Positions 28,040 to 36,900 of a stretch of 56,410 nucleotides of DNA are shown in pieces. The position numbers and the translations under genes are program-made. The stretch is taken from positions 1 through 56,410 of the forward strand of contig CACOHS010000007.1 of the NCBI GenBank assembly GCA_902627055.1, given 5' to 3'. The notes under the pieces are model-generated. The model saw nothing but the letters and a program-made list of their open reading frames with translations. It ran no database searches and had not been told where the DNA came from. How positions within the stretch are numbered: the stretch's first letter is position 1; the number at the start of each line of letters is the position of its first letter. This DNA comes from an uncultured SAR86 cluster bacterium (GTDB lineage: Bacteria; Pseudomonadota; Gammaproteobacteria; Magnimaribacterales; D2472).

Positions 28040-29803
28040 ATGCGTTCACATTATTGCGGAAATATTAGTACTTCAGATATTGGAAGCGATATTGAGATTT
28101 CTGGATGGGTTCATAAAAGAAGGGATCATGGCGGCGTTATTTTTTTAGACATTCGTGATTTACATGGAATAGTTCAGACTGTCTTTAATCCTAGCTTAAA
28201 AAAAGTATTTAAAATCGCAGATTCTTGTAGAAGTGAGTATGTAGTAAATATCAAAGGAAAAGTTAGAAAAAGAATTGATGGAGCAGTAAATCCAAAAATG
28301 TTAACTGGTGAGATAGAAATAGAAGCAAGTGATTTATCTATTTTTAGCTCAGCAGTTACTCCTCAGTTTCCATTAGATGATTACCAAGATGTGAATGAGG
28401 ATATAAGACTTAAATATAGATTTTTAGATTTAAGGCGACCTGATGTCAATCAAAGATTGGTACAGAGATCTAAAATTACCTCAGAAATTAGATCAATTTT
28501 AGAAAAAAATAATTTTCATGAAATTGAGACGCCTATTCTTACCAAAGCTACGCCAGAGGGCGCAAGAGATTACCTAGTTCCAAGCAGAGTTCATCCTGGT
28601 GAATTTTTTGCTTTGCCGCAATCTCCACAATTATTTAAACAATTACTTATGATCGGTGGTTTAGATAAATACTATCAAATAGCTAAGTGTTTTAGAGATG
28701 AGGATTTACGAGCTGATAGGCAGCCAGAATTTACTCAGGTTGATATTGAAGCTTCGTTTGTTTCAACTGAGGATATAATTAAAATCGGAGAGGAATTAGT
28801 TATATCTTTACTATCAAAATTTACAGATTACAAAAAGACCTCTGTTCCCAGAATTTCATATGCTGAATCCATAGAAAAGTATGGATGCGATAAACCCGAT
28901 CTCAGGATTCCTTTGCAATTAAAAGATATTGCTGAGCTTGTAAAGGATGAGGAATTTAAAGTGTTTTCTGGCCCTGCAAATGACCCTGCATCCAGAGTGG
29001 TTGCATTGAAAGTACCAGATGCTGCGTCAATGACAAGAAAAAAAATTGATCAATATACTGACTATGTCGGTAAGTTAGGAGCGAAGGGTTTGGCATATAT
29101 CAAAGTAGTTGAGCTTGATTCAGATAACGGACTGCAATCACCTATTCTTAAATTTTTAAAGAAAGAAACAGTTGATTCAATACTTAGTAATTTAGATGCA
29201 AAAAATAATGACATTATTTTTTTTGGGGCTGGAAATGCAAAAATTGTAAATTTATCAATGAGCTCATTAATTAAAAGTATTGGAGAAGATATGAATTTAA
29301 CAACTTCTTCTTGGGCGCCATGTTGGATTGTTGACTTTCCAATGTTTGAAAGAAATAAAGATAATAATTTGACTTCATTGCATCATCCTTTTACCCTGCC
29401 AGCTGTCTCAGTAAGTGAACTAAAGGATGATCCAGATAACGCTTTGGCATGTGCTTATGATTTTGTATTGAATGGTTATGAGCTCGGAGGTGGGTCTTTG
29501 AGAGTTTATGAACCCTCCATGCAAAAAGAGATCTTTAGTATATTGGGAATTTCTAACGAAGAAGCCAATGAGAAATTTGGATTTTTATTATCTGCCTTGT
29601 CCTCAGGATGTCCTCCTCATGGCGGTATCGCATTTGGTTTGGATAGAATAATTATGCTGTTATCTGATACGACTAATATTCGCGACGTTATAGCATTTCC
29701 CAAGACTCAAAGCGCTTCATGTTTGCTAACAGAAGCTCCAAGTGTAGTATCTAATGATCAGCTCGATGAGCTTAATATTTCCTCAACCTCAAAAAAGGAC
29801 TAA
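28040..29803 (+). CDS. aspS: Aspartyl-tRNA synthetase (bacterial type)
   Basis: Class IIb synthetase of 587 residues, the bacterial length. The N-terminal OB fold ([20 protein letters not shown], residues 20-39) binds the anticodon; the catalytic domain has [59 protein letters not shown] (motif 2) and GLDRIIMLL (motif 3), with the bacterial GAD insertion in the middle. Placed between the fmdB-type gene and yebC with spacers of 2-3 nt. Confidence 0.97.
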   Translation: MRSHYCGNISTSDIGSDIEISGWVHKRRDHGGVIFLDIRDLHGIVQTVFNPSLKKVFKIADSCRSEYVVNIKGKVRKRIDGAVNPKMLTGEIEIEASDLSIFSSAVTPQFPLDDYQDVNEDIRLKYRFLDLRRPDVNQRLVQRSKITSEIRSILEKNNFHEIETPILTKATPEGARDYLVPSRVHPGEFFALPQSPQLFKQLLMIGGLDKYYQIAKCFRDEDLRADRQPEFTQVDIEASFVSTEDIIKIGEELVISLLSKFTDYKKTSVPRISYAESIEKYGCDKPDLRIPLQLKDIAELVKDEEFKVFSGPANDPASRVVALKVPDAASMTRKKIDQYTDYVGKLGAKGLAYIKVVELDSDNGLQSPILKFLKKETVDSILSNLDAKNNDIIFFGAGNAKIVNLSMSSLIKSIGEDMNLTTSSWAPCWIVDFPMFERNKDNNLTSLHHPFTLPAVSVSELKDDPDNALACAYDFVLNGYELGGGSLRVYEPSMQKEIFSILGISNEEANEKFGFLLSALSSGCPPHGGIAFGLDRIIMLLSDTTNIRDVIAFPKTQSASCLLTEAPSVVSNDQLDELNISSTSKKD

Positions 29804-29806
29804 CCA

Positions 29807-30544
29807 ATGGCTGGGCATTCCAAATGGGCTAATATAAAACACCGTAAGGCTAGGCAGGATGCTTCTAGAGGCAAAATTTGGACTAAAGTGATTCGAGAGA
29901 TTACTGTTGCTGCCAAAGGTGGACCAGATCCTGCAGATAATCCTAGACTCAGATTAGCGCTTGATAAGGCAAATGCAGCAAATATGCCCAAAGATACTAT
30001 TAAGCGAGCTATTCAAAAGGGTTCTGGAACTGGAGAAATGGGCGTCCTTGAAGAATTAATTTTTGAGGGTTATGGTCCTAATGGAGTAGCTATTCTTGTT
30101 GAAACAATGACAGATAATCGAAATAGAACAGTTGCTGACGTTCGTCATGCCTTTACAAAATTTGGAGGTAACATGGGAACTGATGGATCAGTTGCATATC
30201 TTTTTAACAAGTTAGGAATAGTTCATGTAGATCTATCTTATGAGGAAGATCAAATTATGGAAATAGCTCTAGATGAAGGTGCAGATGACTTTAGCAAACA
30301 AGATGACTATTATGAAATTATTACTTCTCAGGGAAACTTATCTAAAATTGTTGAGGCTTTTAAGAACAAAAATATCGAACCATTATTGGCTGAAAATACT
30401 ATGCGGGCAGATACTTTAGTTAACCTAGATCAGGAATCCTCAGAAAAGGTTTTAAAGATTATGAATTTTATGGATGACCTTGACGATGTTCAGGAGGTTC
30501 ATACAAATGCAGAGTTTCCAGATGACTTTAGCATTGACGAATAA
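29807..30544 (+). CDS. yebC: YebC/PmpR/TACO1-family protein
   Basis: Typical YebC of 245 residues starting MAGHSKWANIKHRKARQD, with NPRLRLALDKANAANMPKDT and the GYGPNGVAILVE motif, ending in an acidic tail. Members were described as DNA-binding transcription regulators, and more recently some act on translation of difficult proline-rich sequences; the role here is inferred. Sits between aspS and the nuclease gene with 2-3 nt spacers. Confidence 0.95.
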   Translation: MAGHSKWANIKHRKARQDASRGKIWTKVIREITVAAKGGPDPADNPRLRLALDKANAANMPKDTIKRAIQKGSGTGEMGVLEELIFEGYGPNGVAILVETMTDNRNRTVADVRHAFTKFGGNMGTDGSVAYLFNKLGIVHVDLSYEEDQIMEIALDEGADDFSKQDDYYEIITSQGNLSKIVEAFKNKNIEPLLAENTMRADTLVNLDQESSEKVLKIMNFMDDLDDVQEVHTNAEFPDDFSIDE

Positions 30545-30546
30545 TT

Positions 30547-30969
30547 ATGGCCATTAATTCAAGAACCAAAGGCGCTAATTTTGAAAGAGAGATTGGAAAC
30601 CTTCTTGTTGAGCAGCTTGACTTAAAACAGCCAGTCAAAAGAATTTTGGAGCAAACCCGTACAAAAGAATTACCCGATCTAAAGCTAGGTAGGTGGTGTT
30701 TAGAATGTAAAAGATATGGTGATGGAGCTGAGCCATCTCAAGAATGGTGGGATCAAGTTTTATCGGCCACTGGAGAAGGAGAATTTCCTGCTTTAATCTA
30801 TAAATTTAATCGAAGACCAATCAAAGTTAGAGTTCTCGCTGGAACTTTAATACCAGAACTTGATTTTTCTCCCATAACAATTGATCTAATGTGGGATGAT
30901 TTTGTAGAAATTCTTCGTTACCTTTTTCAAGTAGACATTGAGCAACATGAATCCTCGGTTCAAGTGTAA
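30547..30969 (+). CDS. Hjc-like PD-(D/E)xK nuclease, candidate Holliday junction resolvase at the ruvCAB locus
   Basis: A 140-residue basic-to-neutral protein. It begins with RTKGANFEREI, which resembles the KGxxxEReL start of archaeal Hjc resolvases (candidate catalytic Glu13), followed by a PD-x8-ExK core: Asp44 in ELPDL, Glu53 and Lys55 in CLECKRY. An EWWDQV helix follows the core. This combination marks the PD-(D/E)xK nuclease fold; the match to Hjc is from pattern recognition only. In Pseudomonas and others the order is aspS-yebC-ruvC-ruvA-ruvB-ybgC-tolQ; here this single gene fills the whole ruvCAB place. Its start is 2 nt after yebC and it overlaps ybgC by 23 nt. A role as resolvase is inference; another nuclease role is possible. 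Confidence 0.7.
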   Translation: MAINSRTKGANFEREIGNLLVEQLDLKQPVKRILEQTRTKELPDLKLGRWCLECKRYGDGAEPSQEWWDQVLSATGEGEFPALIYKFNRRPIKVRVLAGTLIPELDFSPITIDLMWDDFVEILRYLFQVDIEQHESSVQV

Positions 30970-31363
30970 CGATTTCTTGTGCAGAGTCTTTGTTGAAGAT
31001 ACTGATTTTCAGGGCGTTGTATATTATGCAAACTATCTAAAATATTTAGAAAGAGCAAGGTCTCAATTTTTAATTGAAAATAATCTATCTCAAGTTGATG
31101 CGAAGACTCACGGCAATGAGTTATATGTTGTTAAATCTGTTTCTCTTTCATATTTTCACCCAGCTAAATTAGAGGACGAGCTTATTATCAAAACTGAAAT
31201 AGAGCTAACTAGCAAAGCAAGAACAAAATTTTTTCAATCTGTTTTAAACAAAAAAAATGATACACTCATTTGCGAGGGGGTTGTTGAGGTATGCTATATA
31301 GATAATAACTCAGGTAGGCCTATAGTATTCCCCGATCGTTTATTAAACTTGTTTAAAAATTAG
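30947..31363 (+). CDS. ybgC: Acyl-CoA thioesterase YbgC
   Basis: Hot-dog fold thioesterase of about 138 residues. The 4HBT signature VEDTDFQGVVYYANYLKYLERAR (read in two parts: VEDTDFQG, then VVYYANYLKYLERAR) includes the catalytic Asp. The ATG at 30947 is preferred over the TTG at 30938. The start lies inside the preceding nuclease gene. ybgC is the usual first gene of the tol-pal cluster; tolQ follows after 1 nt. Confidence 0.93.
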   Translation: MNPRFKCNDFLCRVFVEDTDFQGVVYYANYLKYLERARSQFLIENNLSQVDAKTHGNELYVVKSVSLSYFHPAKLEDELIIKTEIELTSKARTKFFQSVLNKKNDTLICEGVVEVCYIDNNSGRPIVFPDRLLNLFKN

Positions 31364-31364
31364 G

Positions 31365-32045
31365 ATGGATGATTTTTCAATAATAGAATTATTTCTTCAA
31401 GCCAGTTTGGTTGTTCAAGCTGTAATGGTTTTATTGCTTGTTGTTTCAATTATTTCTTGGATTGTTATTTTTGAAAGATACTTTAATTTAAATCGCATCA
31501 AAGAAGCCAATAAGATATTTGAGGAACAGTTTTGGTCTGGAAAAGACCTTCATGAAATTCATCAAAGCATTGAAGAGCTCTCAAATGAAGAATTAATAGG
31601 TTCTTTAAGAGTTTTTAAGAGTGGGTTTGATGAATTTTTAAGACTGAGTGATGGTAAAAAAATTACAATAGAAGATTTAGAAAGTGTTAATAGAGCAATC
31701 AGAGTTTCTTTAGCGAGAGAAGAGGAGTCACTAATGTATCATCTTCCTTTTTTAGCTAACGCTGGTTCAGTCAGTCCATATGTTGGATTATTTGGAACAG
31801 TTTGGGGAATTATTAATTCATTTCAGGGTCTTTCAGATGCTACTCAAGCAACCATAAACGCAGTCGCTCCAGGAATTTCAGAAGCACTAGTTGCAACTGC
31901 TCTTGGATTATTTGCAGCAATTCCAGCAGTGGTTGCTTACAATAGATTTGCATCTGAATCAGATACTCAACTTCAACAATCATCTATATTTGGTGAGGAG
32001 TTAGCAAGTATTCTCTACAGACAAACCGTTAAAGCAAAACTTTGA
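31365..32045 (+). CDS. tolQ: Tol-Pal system protein TolQ
   Basis: Inner-membrane proton-channel subunit of the Tol system. It has a first membrane helix at about residues 16-36, a cytoplasmic stretch, and two further helices in the C-terminal half with SPYVGLFGTVWGIINSFQGL and ALVATALGLFAAIPAVVAYN, the conserved TolQ/ExbB/MotA motifs. Length 226 is standard. It overlaps tolR by 4 nt. The tolQRAB-pal-cpoB order identifies it as TolQ rather than ExbB. Confidence 0.96.
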   Translation: MDDFSIIELFLQASLVVQAVMVLLLVVSIISWIVIFERYFNLNRIKEANKIFEEQFWSGKDLHEIHQSIEELSNEELIGSLRVFKSGFDEFLRLSDGKKITIEDLESVNRAIRVSLAREEESLMYHLPFLANAGSVSPYVGLFGTVWGIINSFQGLSDATQATINAVAPGISEALVATALGLFAAIPAVVAYNRFASESDTQLQQSSIFGEELASILYRQTVKAKL

Positions 32046-32464
32046 TATACAGAATAGGTAAAAGAAAGAAGTTAAATGCAGATATTAATGTAGTCCCATA
32101 CATTGATGTGATGCTTGTTCTTTTAATAATTTTCATGGTTCTCTCTCCGCTATTAATTCAGGGAATTGAAGTTAATCTTCCTAAAACTGATACTACAAAA
32201 ATGTCTATTTCGAGCGAACCTCTCGTGATATCAATCGATAACGAGGGAGAATATTATATTAATTTGGGAGAAGAACAGCTACCGATTTCTCTTAAAGAGC
32301 TAAAAAATAAAGCTGAAATTATTTTTCAAGCTAATCCGGAAATAGAAATAGTCTTTAAAAGCGATGCAAATGTGCCTTTTGATTTTGTTGCCAAGGGCAT
32401 GGCGAGCATTCAGAGTCTGGGAATTGAAAAAATAGGAATTATAACCTCTGGCTATGATAGTTAA
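32042..32464 (+). CDS. tolR: Tol-Pal system protein TolR
   Basis: Partner of TolQ. A single membrane helix near the N-terminus contains the essential Asp in the motif NVVPYIDVMLVLLIIFMV (about residues 16-33), followed by a small periplasmic domain. Length 140 is normal. It must use the TTG at 32042, which overlaps the tolQ stop; no later Met leaves the motif intact. The 3' end overlaps tolA by 11 nt. Confidence 0.94.
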   Translation: MIYRIGKRKKLNADINVVPYIDVMLVLLIIFMVLSPLLIQGIEVNLPKTDTTKMSISSEPLVISIDNEGEYYINLGEEQLPISLKELKNKAEIIFQANPEIEIVFKSDANVPFDFVAKGMASIQSLGIEKIGIITSGYDS

Positions 32465-33086
32465 TCAAAGATATTTAGAAGCATCAGTATTTTCTTTTTG
32501 TATTCATGCAGCTATTTTTCTATATTTGTATGGCTCATTTAATTCTGATACATCTCAGACAATCTTAATTTCTAAACCTCTTCAAATAGAATTGAAATTT
32601 GATTTACCTAACAAGACAAAAAAACAGATTCCCTCTCTGCCAGAAATTAATTCAGCGAAAATTAATGAACCGAAGAAAGAACTAATATATTCAAAAATAT
32701 CAGACACAATCCCAGCTTCTTCAAAAAATTTACTAATTGAATCAAGTATCTCTGAGCTTTTATCGGAAGAAAGCGAGATTGAAATTAGTAAGGAGCAGAA
32801 AGAAATTTCAATGTATGCCCAGCAAATAATTGCGACCATTGAAAATGCCTGGATTAAACCAAAAAATATTCCCCAGGGCTTAATTGCTAACTTAAGACTT
32901 ACAATTCGTCCCTCAGGCAGAATAATAAAAGCAGATCTTATTAAGAGCAGTGGAAATATTCGGTTTGATAATTCAGCACTTCAAGCTGTCAGAAGGGTTG
33001 AAACATTTAATTTTTTCAATTCAATTTCAAAATCTTTATTTGAAAAGGAATTTCAAAAGATTTCAATTAGCTTTAATCCATCGTGA
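32454..33086 (+). CDS. tolA: TolA-like protein with shortened domain II
   Basis: Assigned from its place between tolR and tolB and its layout: one N-terminal membrane helix (about residues 9-27, FSFCIHAAIFLYLY), a linker rich in Lys/Glu/Ser, and a C-terminal globular domain of about 90 residues (YAQQIIATIENAWIKPKNI, then LRLTIRPSGRIIKADLIKSS) of the TonB/TolA C-terminal type that contacts Pal and TolB. At 210 residues it is about half of E. coli TolA; the long Ala/Lys helical domain II is nearly absent. It overlaps tolB by 4 nt. Confidence 0.85.
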   Translation: MIVNQRYLEASVFSFCIHAAIFLYLYGSFNSDTSQTILISKPLQIELKFDLPNKTKKQIPSLPEINSAKINEPKKELIYSKISDTIPASSKNLLIESSISELLSEESEIEISKEQKEISMYAQQIIATIENAWIKPKNIPQGLIANLRLTIRPSGRIIKADLIKSSGNIRFDNSALQAVRRVETFNFFNSISKSLFEKEFQKISISFNPS

Positions 33087-34369
33087 AAATTAAACTTTTA
33101 ATGTTTACCACAATATTGTTCCCAACATTATGCTTTGGAGAGTTATTTTTAGAAATTACCAAGGGCTCTGAAGATCCATATAAAGTTGCAATGATTCCAT
33201 TTGAAGGTAATTCTAGACTTTCAAAAGAACTCAACTTCATAATGCAGAATGATCTTATTCGCACTGGAGAATTTTCGATTCTTGATGAAAAATTACTCTT
33301 ACCAATTCAAATAATTGATGATGAGCTTGTCTACAACGATTGGAAATTATTAGGAATGGATTATTTAGTAACAGGAAAAATTATTAAAACTAATAATTCG
33401 TTAGATATTAATTATGAAATTTATGACATTCATAAAAAAAGAAAGATTAGAAGTTCTAAAGTTTTTGGCATACCCAATCAAATTAGACAGCTTGCGCATT
33501 ATACGAGCGATGGAATTTATGAATCTATTACAGGTATAAAAGGTATTGCAGCTACTAGACTTTTATATGTAAATGAGATTAAAGACTCCAAATCAGTTTC
33601 TATTTATAAACTTATGCTTGCTGATTCAGATGGTAAAAATGAAAAGAATTTGTTAACAAGCACAGAACCTATTATTTCTCCGTCATGGTCTCCGGATGGT
33701 AAGAAGGTAGCTTATGTCTCATTTGAAACAGGTATGGCAAAGGTTTTTATTCAAGATATTTCCTCTGGAAAGAGGGAGGCAGTCCTTTCAAAAGATACTC
33801 AAATCAGCTCACCTTCGTGGTCGCCAGATGGAAAATACCTATCCTTAACACTTTATCAAGACGGTAATGCAGAAATCTATATCTTACGATTGAAAGATAG
33901 AACGCTAACAAGAATGACTAAGCAATATTCAATAGATACAGAGTCATCTTGGTCTCCAAAAGGAAATAAAATATTATTTACAAGCGGTCGATCTGGCTCA
34001 CCGCAAATTTATGAATTGGATCTAAGAAAATTAAATCCAAAAGCAAAACGTTTATCCTTTGAGGGATCGTATAATGCAAAAGCGTCATATCTTCCAAAAG
34101 AGGAAGGTATTATTTTTGTACATCGAGCTGATGACGGCTTATTTCATATTGCTCTCAAGTATAAAAAAGAGAACTTTATCAGAATATTAACTGAAGCTAA
34201 GTTGGATGAGTCGCCTAGTGTTGCTCCGAACGGTAATATGGTAATCTATGGAATTAAAGAAGGAGATTTGAGCATGCTTGCAGGATTCAGCCTCAGTGGA
34301 GCAAGGTTTAAACTGCCTGCATCACTAGGAGAGGTGAGGGAGCCCGCCTGGTCAAACTTTTTAAGGTAA
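33083..34369 (+). CDS. tolB: Tol-Pal system protein TolB
   Basis: Periplasmic protein of 428 residues with a signal peptide (about residues 1-19, ending LCFG), an N-terminal alpha/beta domain with DYLVTGKI, and a six-bladed beta propeller whose repeats show SPSWSPDGKKVAYVS, SPSWSPDGKYLSLT and SSWSPKGNKILFTSGRSG. It binds Pal at the outer membrane. The start is a GTG at 33083 overlapping tolA by 4 nt. Confidence 0.96.
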   Translation: MKIKLLMFTTILFPTLCFGELFLEITKGSEDPYKVAMIPFEGNSRLSKELNFIMQNDLIRTGEFSILDEKLLLPIQIIDDELVYNDWKLLGMDYLVTGKIIKTNNSLDINYEIYDIHKKRKIRSSKVFGIPNQIRQLAHYTSDGIYESITGIKGIAATRLLYVNEIKDSKSVSIYKLMLADSDGKNEKNLLTSTEPIISPSWSPDGKKVAYVSFETGMAKVFIQDISSGKREAVLSKDTQISSPSWSPDGKYLSLTLYQDGNAEIYILRLKDRTLTRMTKQYSIDTESSWSPKGNKILFTSGRSGSPQIYELDLRKLNPKAKRLSFEGSYNAKASYLPKEEGIIFVHRADDGLFHIALKYKKENFIRILTEAKLDESPSVAPNGNMVIYGIKEGDLSMLAGFSLSGARFKLPASLGEVREPAWSNFLR

Positions 34370-34394
34370 CTTACATTTTTACGGAACAAATATT

Positions 34395-34868
34395 ATGAAA
34401 AGATCGTTAAATACATTTTTTGCATTATCAACTTTATTGATCTTTGTTGGGTGTAGCTCATTGCAAGTAACAGAAGAATCAGTAGCAAACCAAAGTGTTG
34501 CTGGAGTATCTATTTCCTCAAAATCAACAGCTACTCAAGCTGTGCTTGCTAACGCAGTGGTTTATTTCGAGTATGATAAATTTAATCTTACAGCCAAATC
34601 TATACAAGCTTTGAAGGGAGTGAGTGATTTGATGCAAAGAAATTCAAAAATTACTCTTTCAATTGAAGGTCATGCTGATGAAAGAGGCACAAGAGAATAT
34701 AACTTAGCTTTAGGTCAAAGGCGTGCTGAGTCAGTAGCTGATTATTTAATTTCAAATGGTGTTAAAAAAAATAGATTGAGTGTAAAAAGTTATGGAGAAG
34801 AAAGACCATTAGCTTTGGGTTCTAACAATTCTGCTTGGTCAAAAAATAGAAGAGTTGAGCTTAAATAG
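34395..34868 (+). CDS. pal: Peptidoglycan-associated lipoprotein Pal
   Basis: Outer-membrane lipoprotein of 157 residues: signal peptide ending in a lipobox FVGC (Cys20), a short linker, and an OmpA-like peptidoglycan-binding domain with VYFEYDKFNLT, IEGHADERGTREYNLALG and the Arg-containing NRRVELK end. It links the outer membrane to the wall and to TolA/TolB. Separated from tolB by 25 nt. Confidence 0.96.
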   Translation: MKRSLNTFFALSTLLIFVGCSSLQVTEESVANQSVAGVSISSKSTATQAVLANAVVYFEYDKFNLTAKSIQALKGVSDLMQRNSKITLSIEGHADERGTREYNLALGQRRAESVADYLISNGVKKNRLSVKSYGEERPLALGSNNSAWSKNRRVELK

Positions 34869-34878
34869 TTTTTCTTAG

Positions 34879-35514
34879 ATGAAAATTTTTATTGCTTTTT
34901 TGATAGCAATTCCCATATCTGTAAGTGCTCAGGAGGTCGATGCCTCAGACATCCTATTTTTAAAAATTCAAGAACTTGAGGGAGAGATTGCTACTTTGAG
35001 GAGTGAACTTGAGTCACAGGGATACCTTTTAGAAAAATTATTAAGTGAAGAAATTGACCAAGAGAGTAGTGAAAACAATATTGATAATTCAGCTTCATCT
35101 AACTCTGAAATCTTTAGATTCGAAGGCATAAATGATTCAAAAAGTATTGACGAGGTTTATGATGAGGGCATAGCTTTTTTAAACGAAAAAGATTATAAAA
35201 ATGCTAAGCAATCATTTAACTATTTAGCTGATAACTTTGATGATCAAGAGAAGATACCCCTGAGTCTCTTTTGGCTTGGTGAGATTTCCTTGCTAGAATC
35301 TAATCTTGAAGAAAGCGAGCAATTTTTTCAAAGACTGGCTGCAAATTTTCCTGATCATTGGAGAACACCATTAGCTCATAAAAAAATTGGAGATATTTTG
35401 ATGATGTCTGGTGAATTAAGTGCTGCAAAAATTAAATATCAATACGTTATTCAATCATTTCCAGAAAATTCTGCTTCTTCTTTAGCCTTGCAGTTATTGG
35501 AAAATATGGAATAA
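34879..35514 (+). CDS. cpoB: Cell division coordinator CpoB (YbgF)
   Basis: Periplasmic protein of 211 residues: signal peptide (residues 1-17, ending SVSA), an N-terminal coiled coil (LFLKIQELEGEIATLRSE), then TPR-like repeats (YDEGIAFLNEKDYKNAKQSF and further) ending in a typical YbgF C-terminus. CpoB coordinates peptidoglycan synthesis with outer-membrane constriction through Tol. It follows pal by 10 nt and is the last protein gene before tRNA-Lys, as in E. coli and Pseudomonas. Confidence 0.92.
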   Translation: MKIFIAFLIAIPISVSAQEVDASDILFLKIQELEGEIATLRSELESQGYLLEKLLSEEIDQESSENNIDNSASSNSEIFRFEGINDSKSIDEVYDEGIAFLNEKDYKNAKQSFNYLADNFDDQEKIPLSLFWLGEISLLESNLEESEQFFQRLAANFPDHWRTPLAHKKIGDILMMSGELSAAKIKYQYVIQSFPENSASSLALQLLENME

Positions 35515-35540
35515 TCACCCTTTTTATGGAATCCTTTTTT

Positions 35541-35616
35541 GGGTCGCTAGCTCAGCTGGTAGAGCAGTTCGCTTTTAACGAATTGGTCACAGGTTCGAAT
35601 CCTGTGCGACCCACCA
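35541..35616 (+). tRNA. tRNA-Lys (anticodon TTT)
   Basis: A 76-nt cloverleaf: acceptor GGGTCGC/GCGACCC, D arm GCTC-AGCTGGTA-GAGC, anticodon stem GTTCG/CGAAT with loop CTTTTAA (anticodon TTT, Lys), variable TGGTC, T arm ACAGG-TTCGAAT-CCTGT, discriminator A, and an encoded CCA end. It lies 26 nt after cpoB. A single tRNA-Lys follows the tol-pal cluster here; E. coli has a Lys/Val tRNA cluster at the same spot. Confidence 0.98.
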
Positions 35617-35646
35617 TTTAGTCAAAAATTTATTAAGTTTTTATAA

Positions 35647-36900
35647 ATGAGCTCAATCAAAATATTTTTCGAAAGAGTCTCGTTATCTTTTACAAAAAAT
35701 TCTGCTATTGCAGGATTTTTTTTCTTCTTAGTTTTATGTTCTTGGTATATCTTGCGACCTGTTAGAAATGAAATGGCAGTTCAAAACTCTGACATTCTTC
35801 CATACTTGTTGGGTTTAGGGGCATTAGTGATGTTGCTTTTAAATCCAATTTATTCATGGCTTGCTTCTCGTAAAAATCTTAAGAGCGTACTTATAGGATG
35901 CTACTCGTTTTTTATCATTAATTTATTTCTATTTATCATTTTATGGGAGTTTTTTGGCCTTTCAGGAGCTATTTGGCTAAGTAGAATTTTTTATGTTTGG
36001 TGTAATGTATATTCTTTTTTTGTAGTCTCAATTTTTTGGGTTGTAATCATTAATTTATTTAGAGGTGATGGGGCAACAAATGTTTTTGGAGTTATTGCAG
36101 CAGGCGGATCAATAGGAGCATTTTTAGGCTCAGAAATTTCAAAGCAATTAGCAGCAACATTTAATGAATCGGGAATCATTTTTTTTACATTAATAGCGAT
36201 ATTTTTTCTCATATCAGCCTTGATAACTGGATTAATTTTATTAAATCGGCTTTCATCTGTAGAGGGTATTAATGAAGCAGCTGGAGGCAATAGTTTTGAC
36301 GGTTTTAAAAACTTGATTTCCTCTGCCCAAATTAGATCAATTGGTCTGTATATGTATTTGTGGACAGCAATGATGACAATTCATTGGATAACATCAATTC
36401 AAATTATTAATTCTTGGTCGTCAGACGGAGGAGATAGAATAATTTTTTTTAGTAATATTGAGCAAACGGTAACTTTACTTACGCTTATTACGCAATTTTT
36501 TCTTACCTCTACAATTATAAGGCTTGCAACGCCAAGAATCATTTTAATGTTTTATGGGGTAATTTTTATTGGAGCCTTCGCTGGTTATTTCTTGTATCCC
36601 ACGATTGAATATGTCTTTGGTATAACTATTATTTTACGAATTTTTGAATATGGAATAAATAAACCAACAAGAGAAGTCGTATTTAGTTACTTAAAGAAAA
36701 TGGATCGTTACAAATCCTCGGTTATGTTTGATACTTTTTTAGTAAGAATGGGCGACTTTTCTGGCAGTGGTTTCATATCTATATTCTCTAAAACTTTTGG
36801 AATTACATTTTCTTACATACCATTAATAGCGATTCCTTTTGCAGCAATTCTTGCATTCTTGGGATTAAAAATTGCTCCAAAGGATAAGATACCCTCTTAA
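35647..36900 (+). CDS. NTP/NDP exchange transporter-like MFS protein
   Basis: A 417-residue membrane protein with about eleven to twelve hydrophobic segments. The start region FFFLVLCSWYILRPVRNEM and SIFWVVIINLF, followed by VFGVIAAGGSIGAFLGSEI, look like the bacterial ATP/ADP-antiporter (TLC/NTT) branch of the MFS, which is found in free-living bacteria as well as in intracellular ones. The substrate is not known; nucleotide exchange is only one possibility. Its stop TAA overlaps the convergent bepA stop at TTAA. Confidence 0.7.
   Translation: MSSIKIFFERVSLSFTKNSAIAGFFFFLVLCSWYILRPVRNEMAVQNSDILPYLLGLGALVMLLLNPIYSWLASRKNLKSVLIGCYSFFIINLFLFIILWEFFGLSGAIWLSRIFYVWCNVYSFFVVSIFWVVIINLFRGDGATNVFGVIAAGGSIGAFLGSEISKQLAATFNESGIIFFTLIAIFFLISALITGLILLNRLSSVEGINEAAGGNSFDGFKNLISSAQIRSIGLYMYLWTAMMTIHWITSIQIINSWSSDGGDRIIFFSNIEQTVTLLTLITQFFLTSTIIRLATPRIILMFYGVIFIGAFAGYFLYPTIEYVFGITIILRIFEYGINKPTREVVFSYLKKMDRYKSSVMFDTFLVRMGDFSGSGFISIFSKTFGITFSYIPLIAIPFAAILAFLGLKIAPKDKIPS

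Noticed and set aside
35991-36290. 99-residue minus-strand frame within the NTT-like transporter
   Set aside because: Antisense shadow of hydrophobic coding sequence; no independent support.
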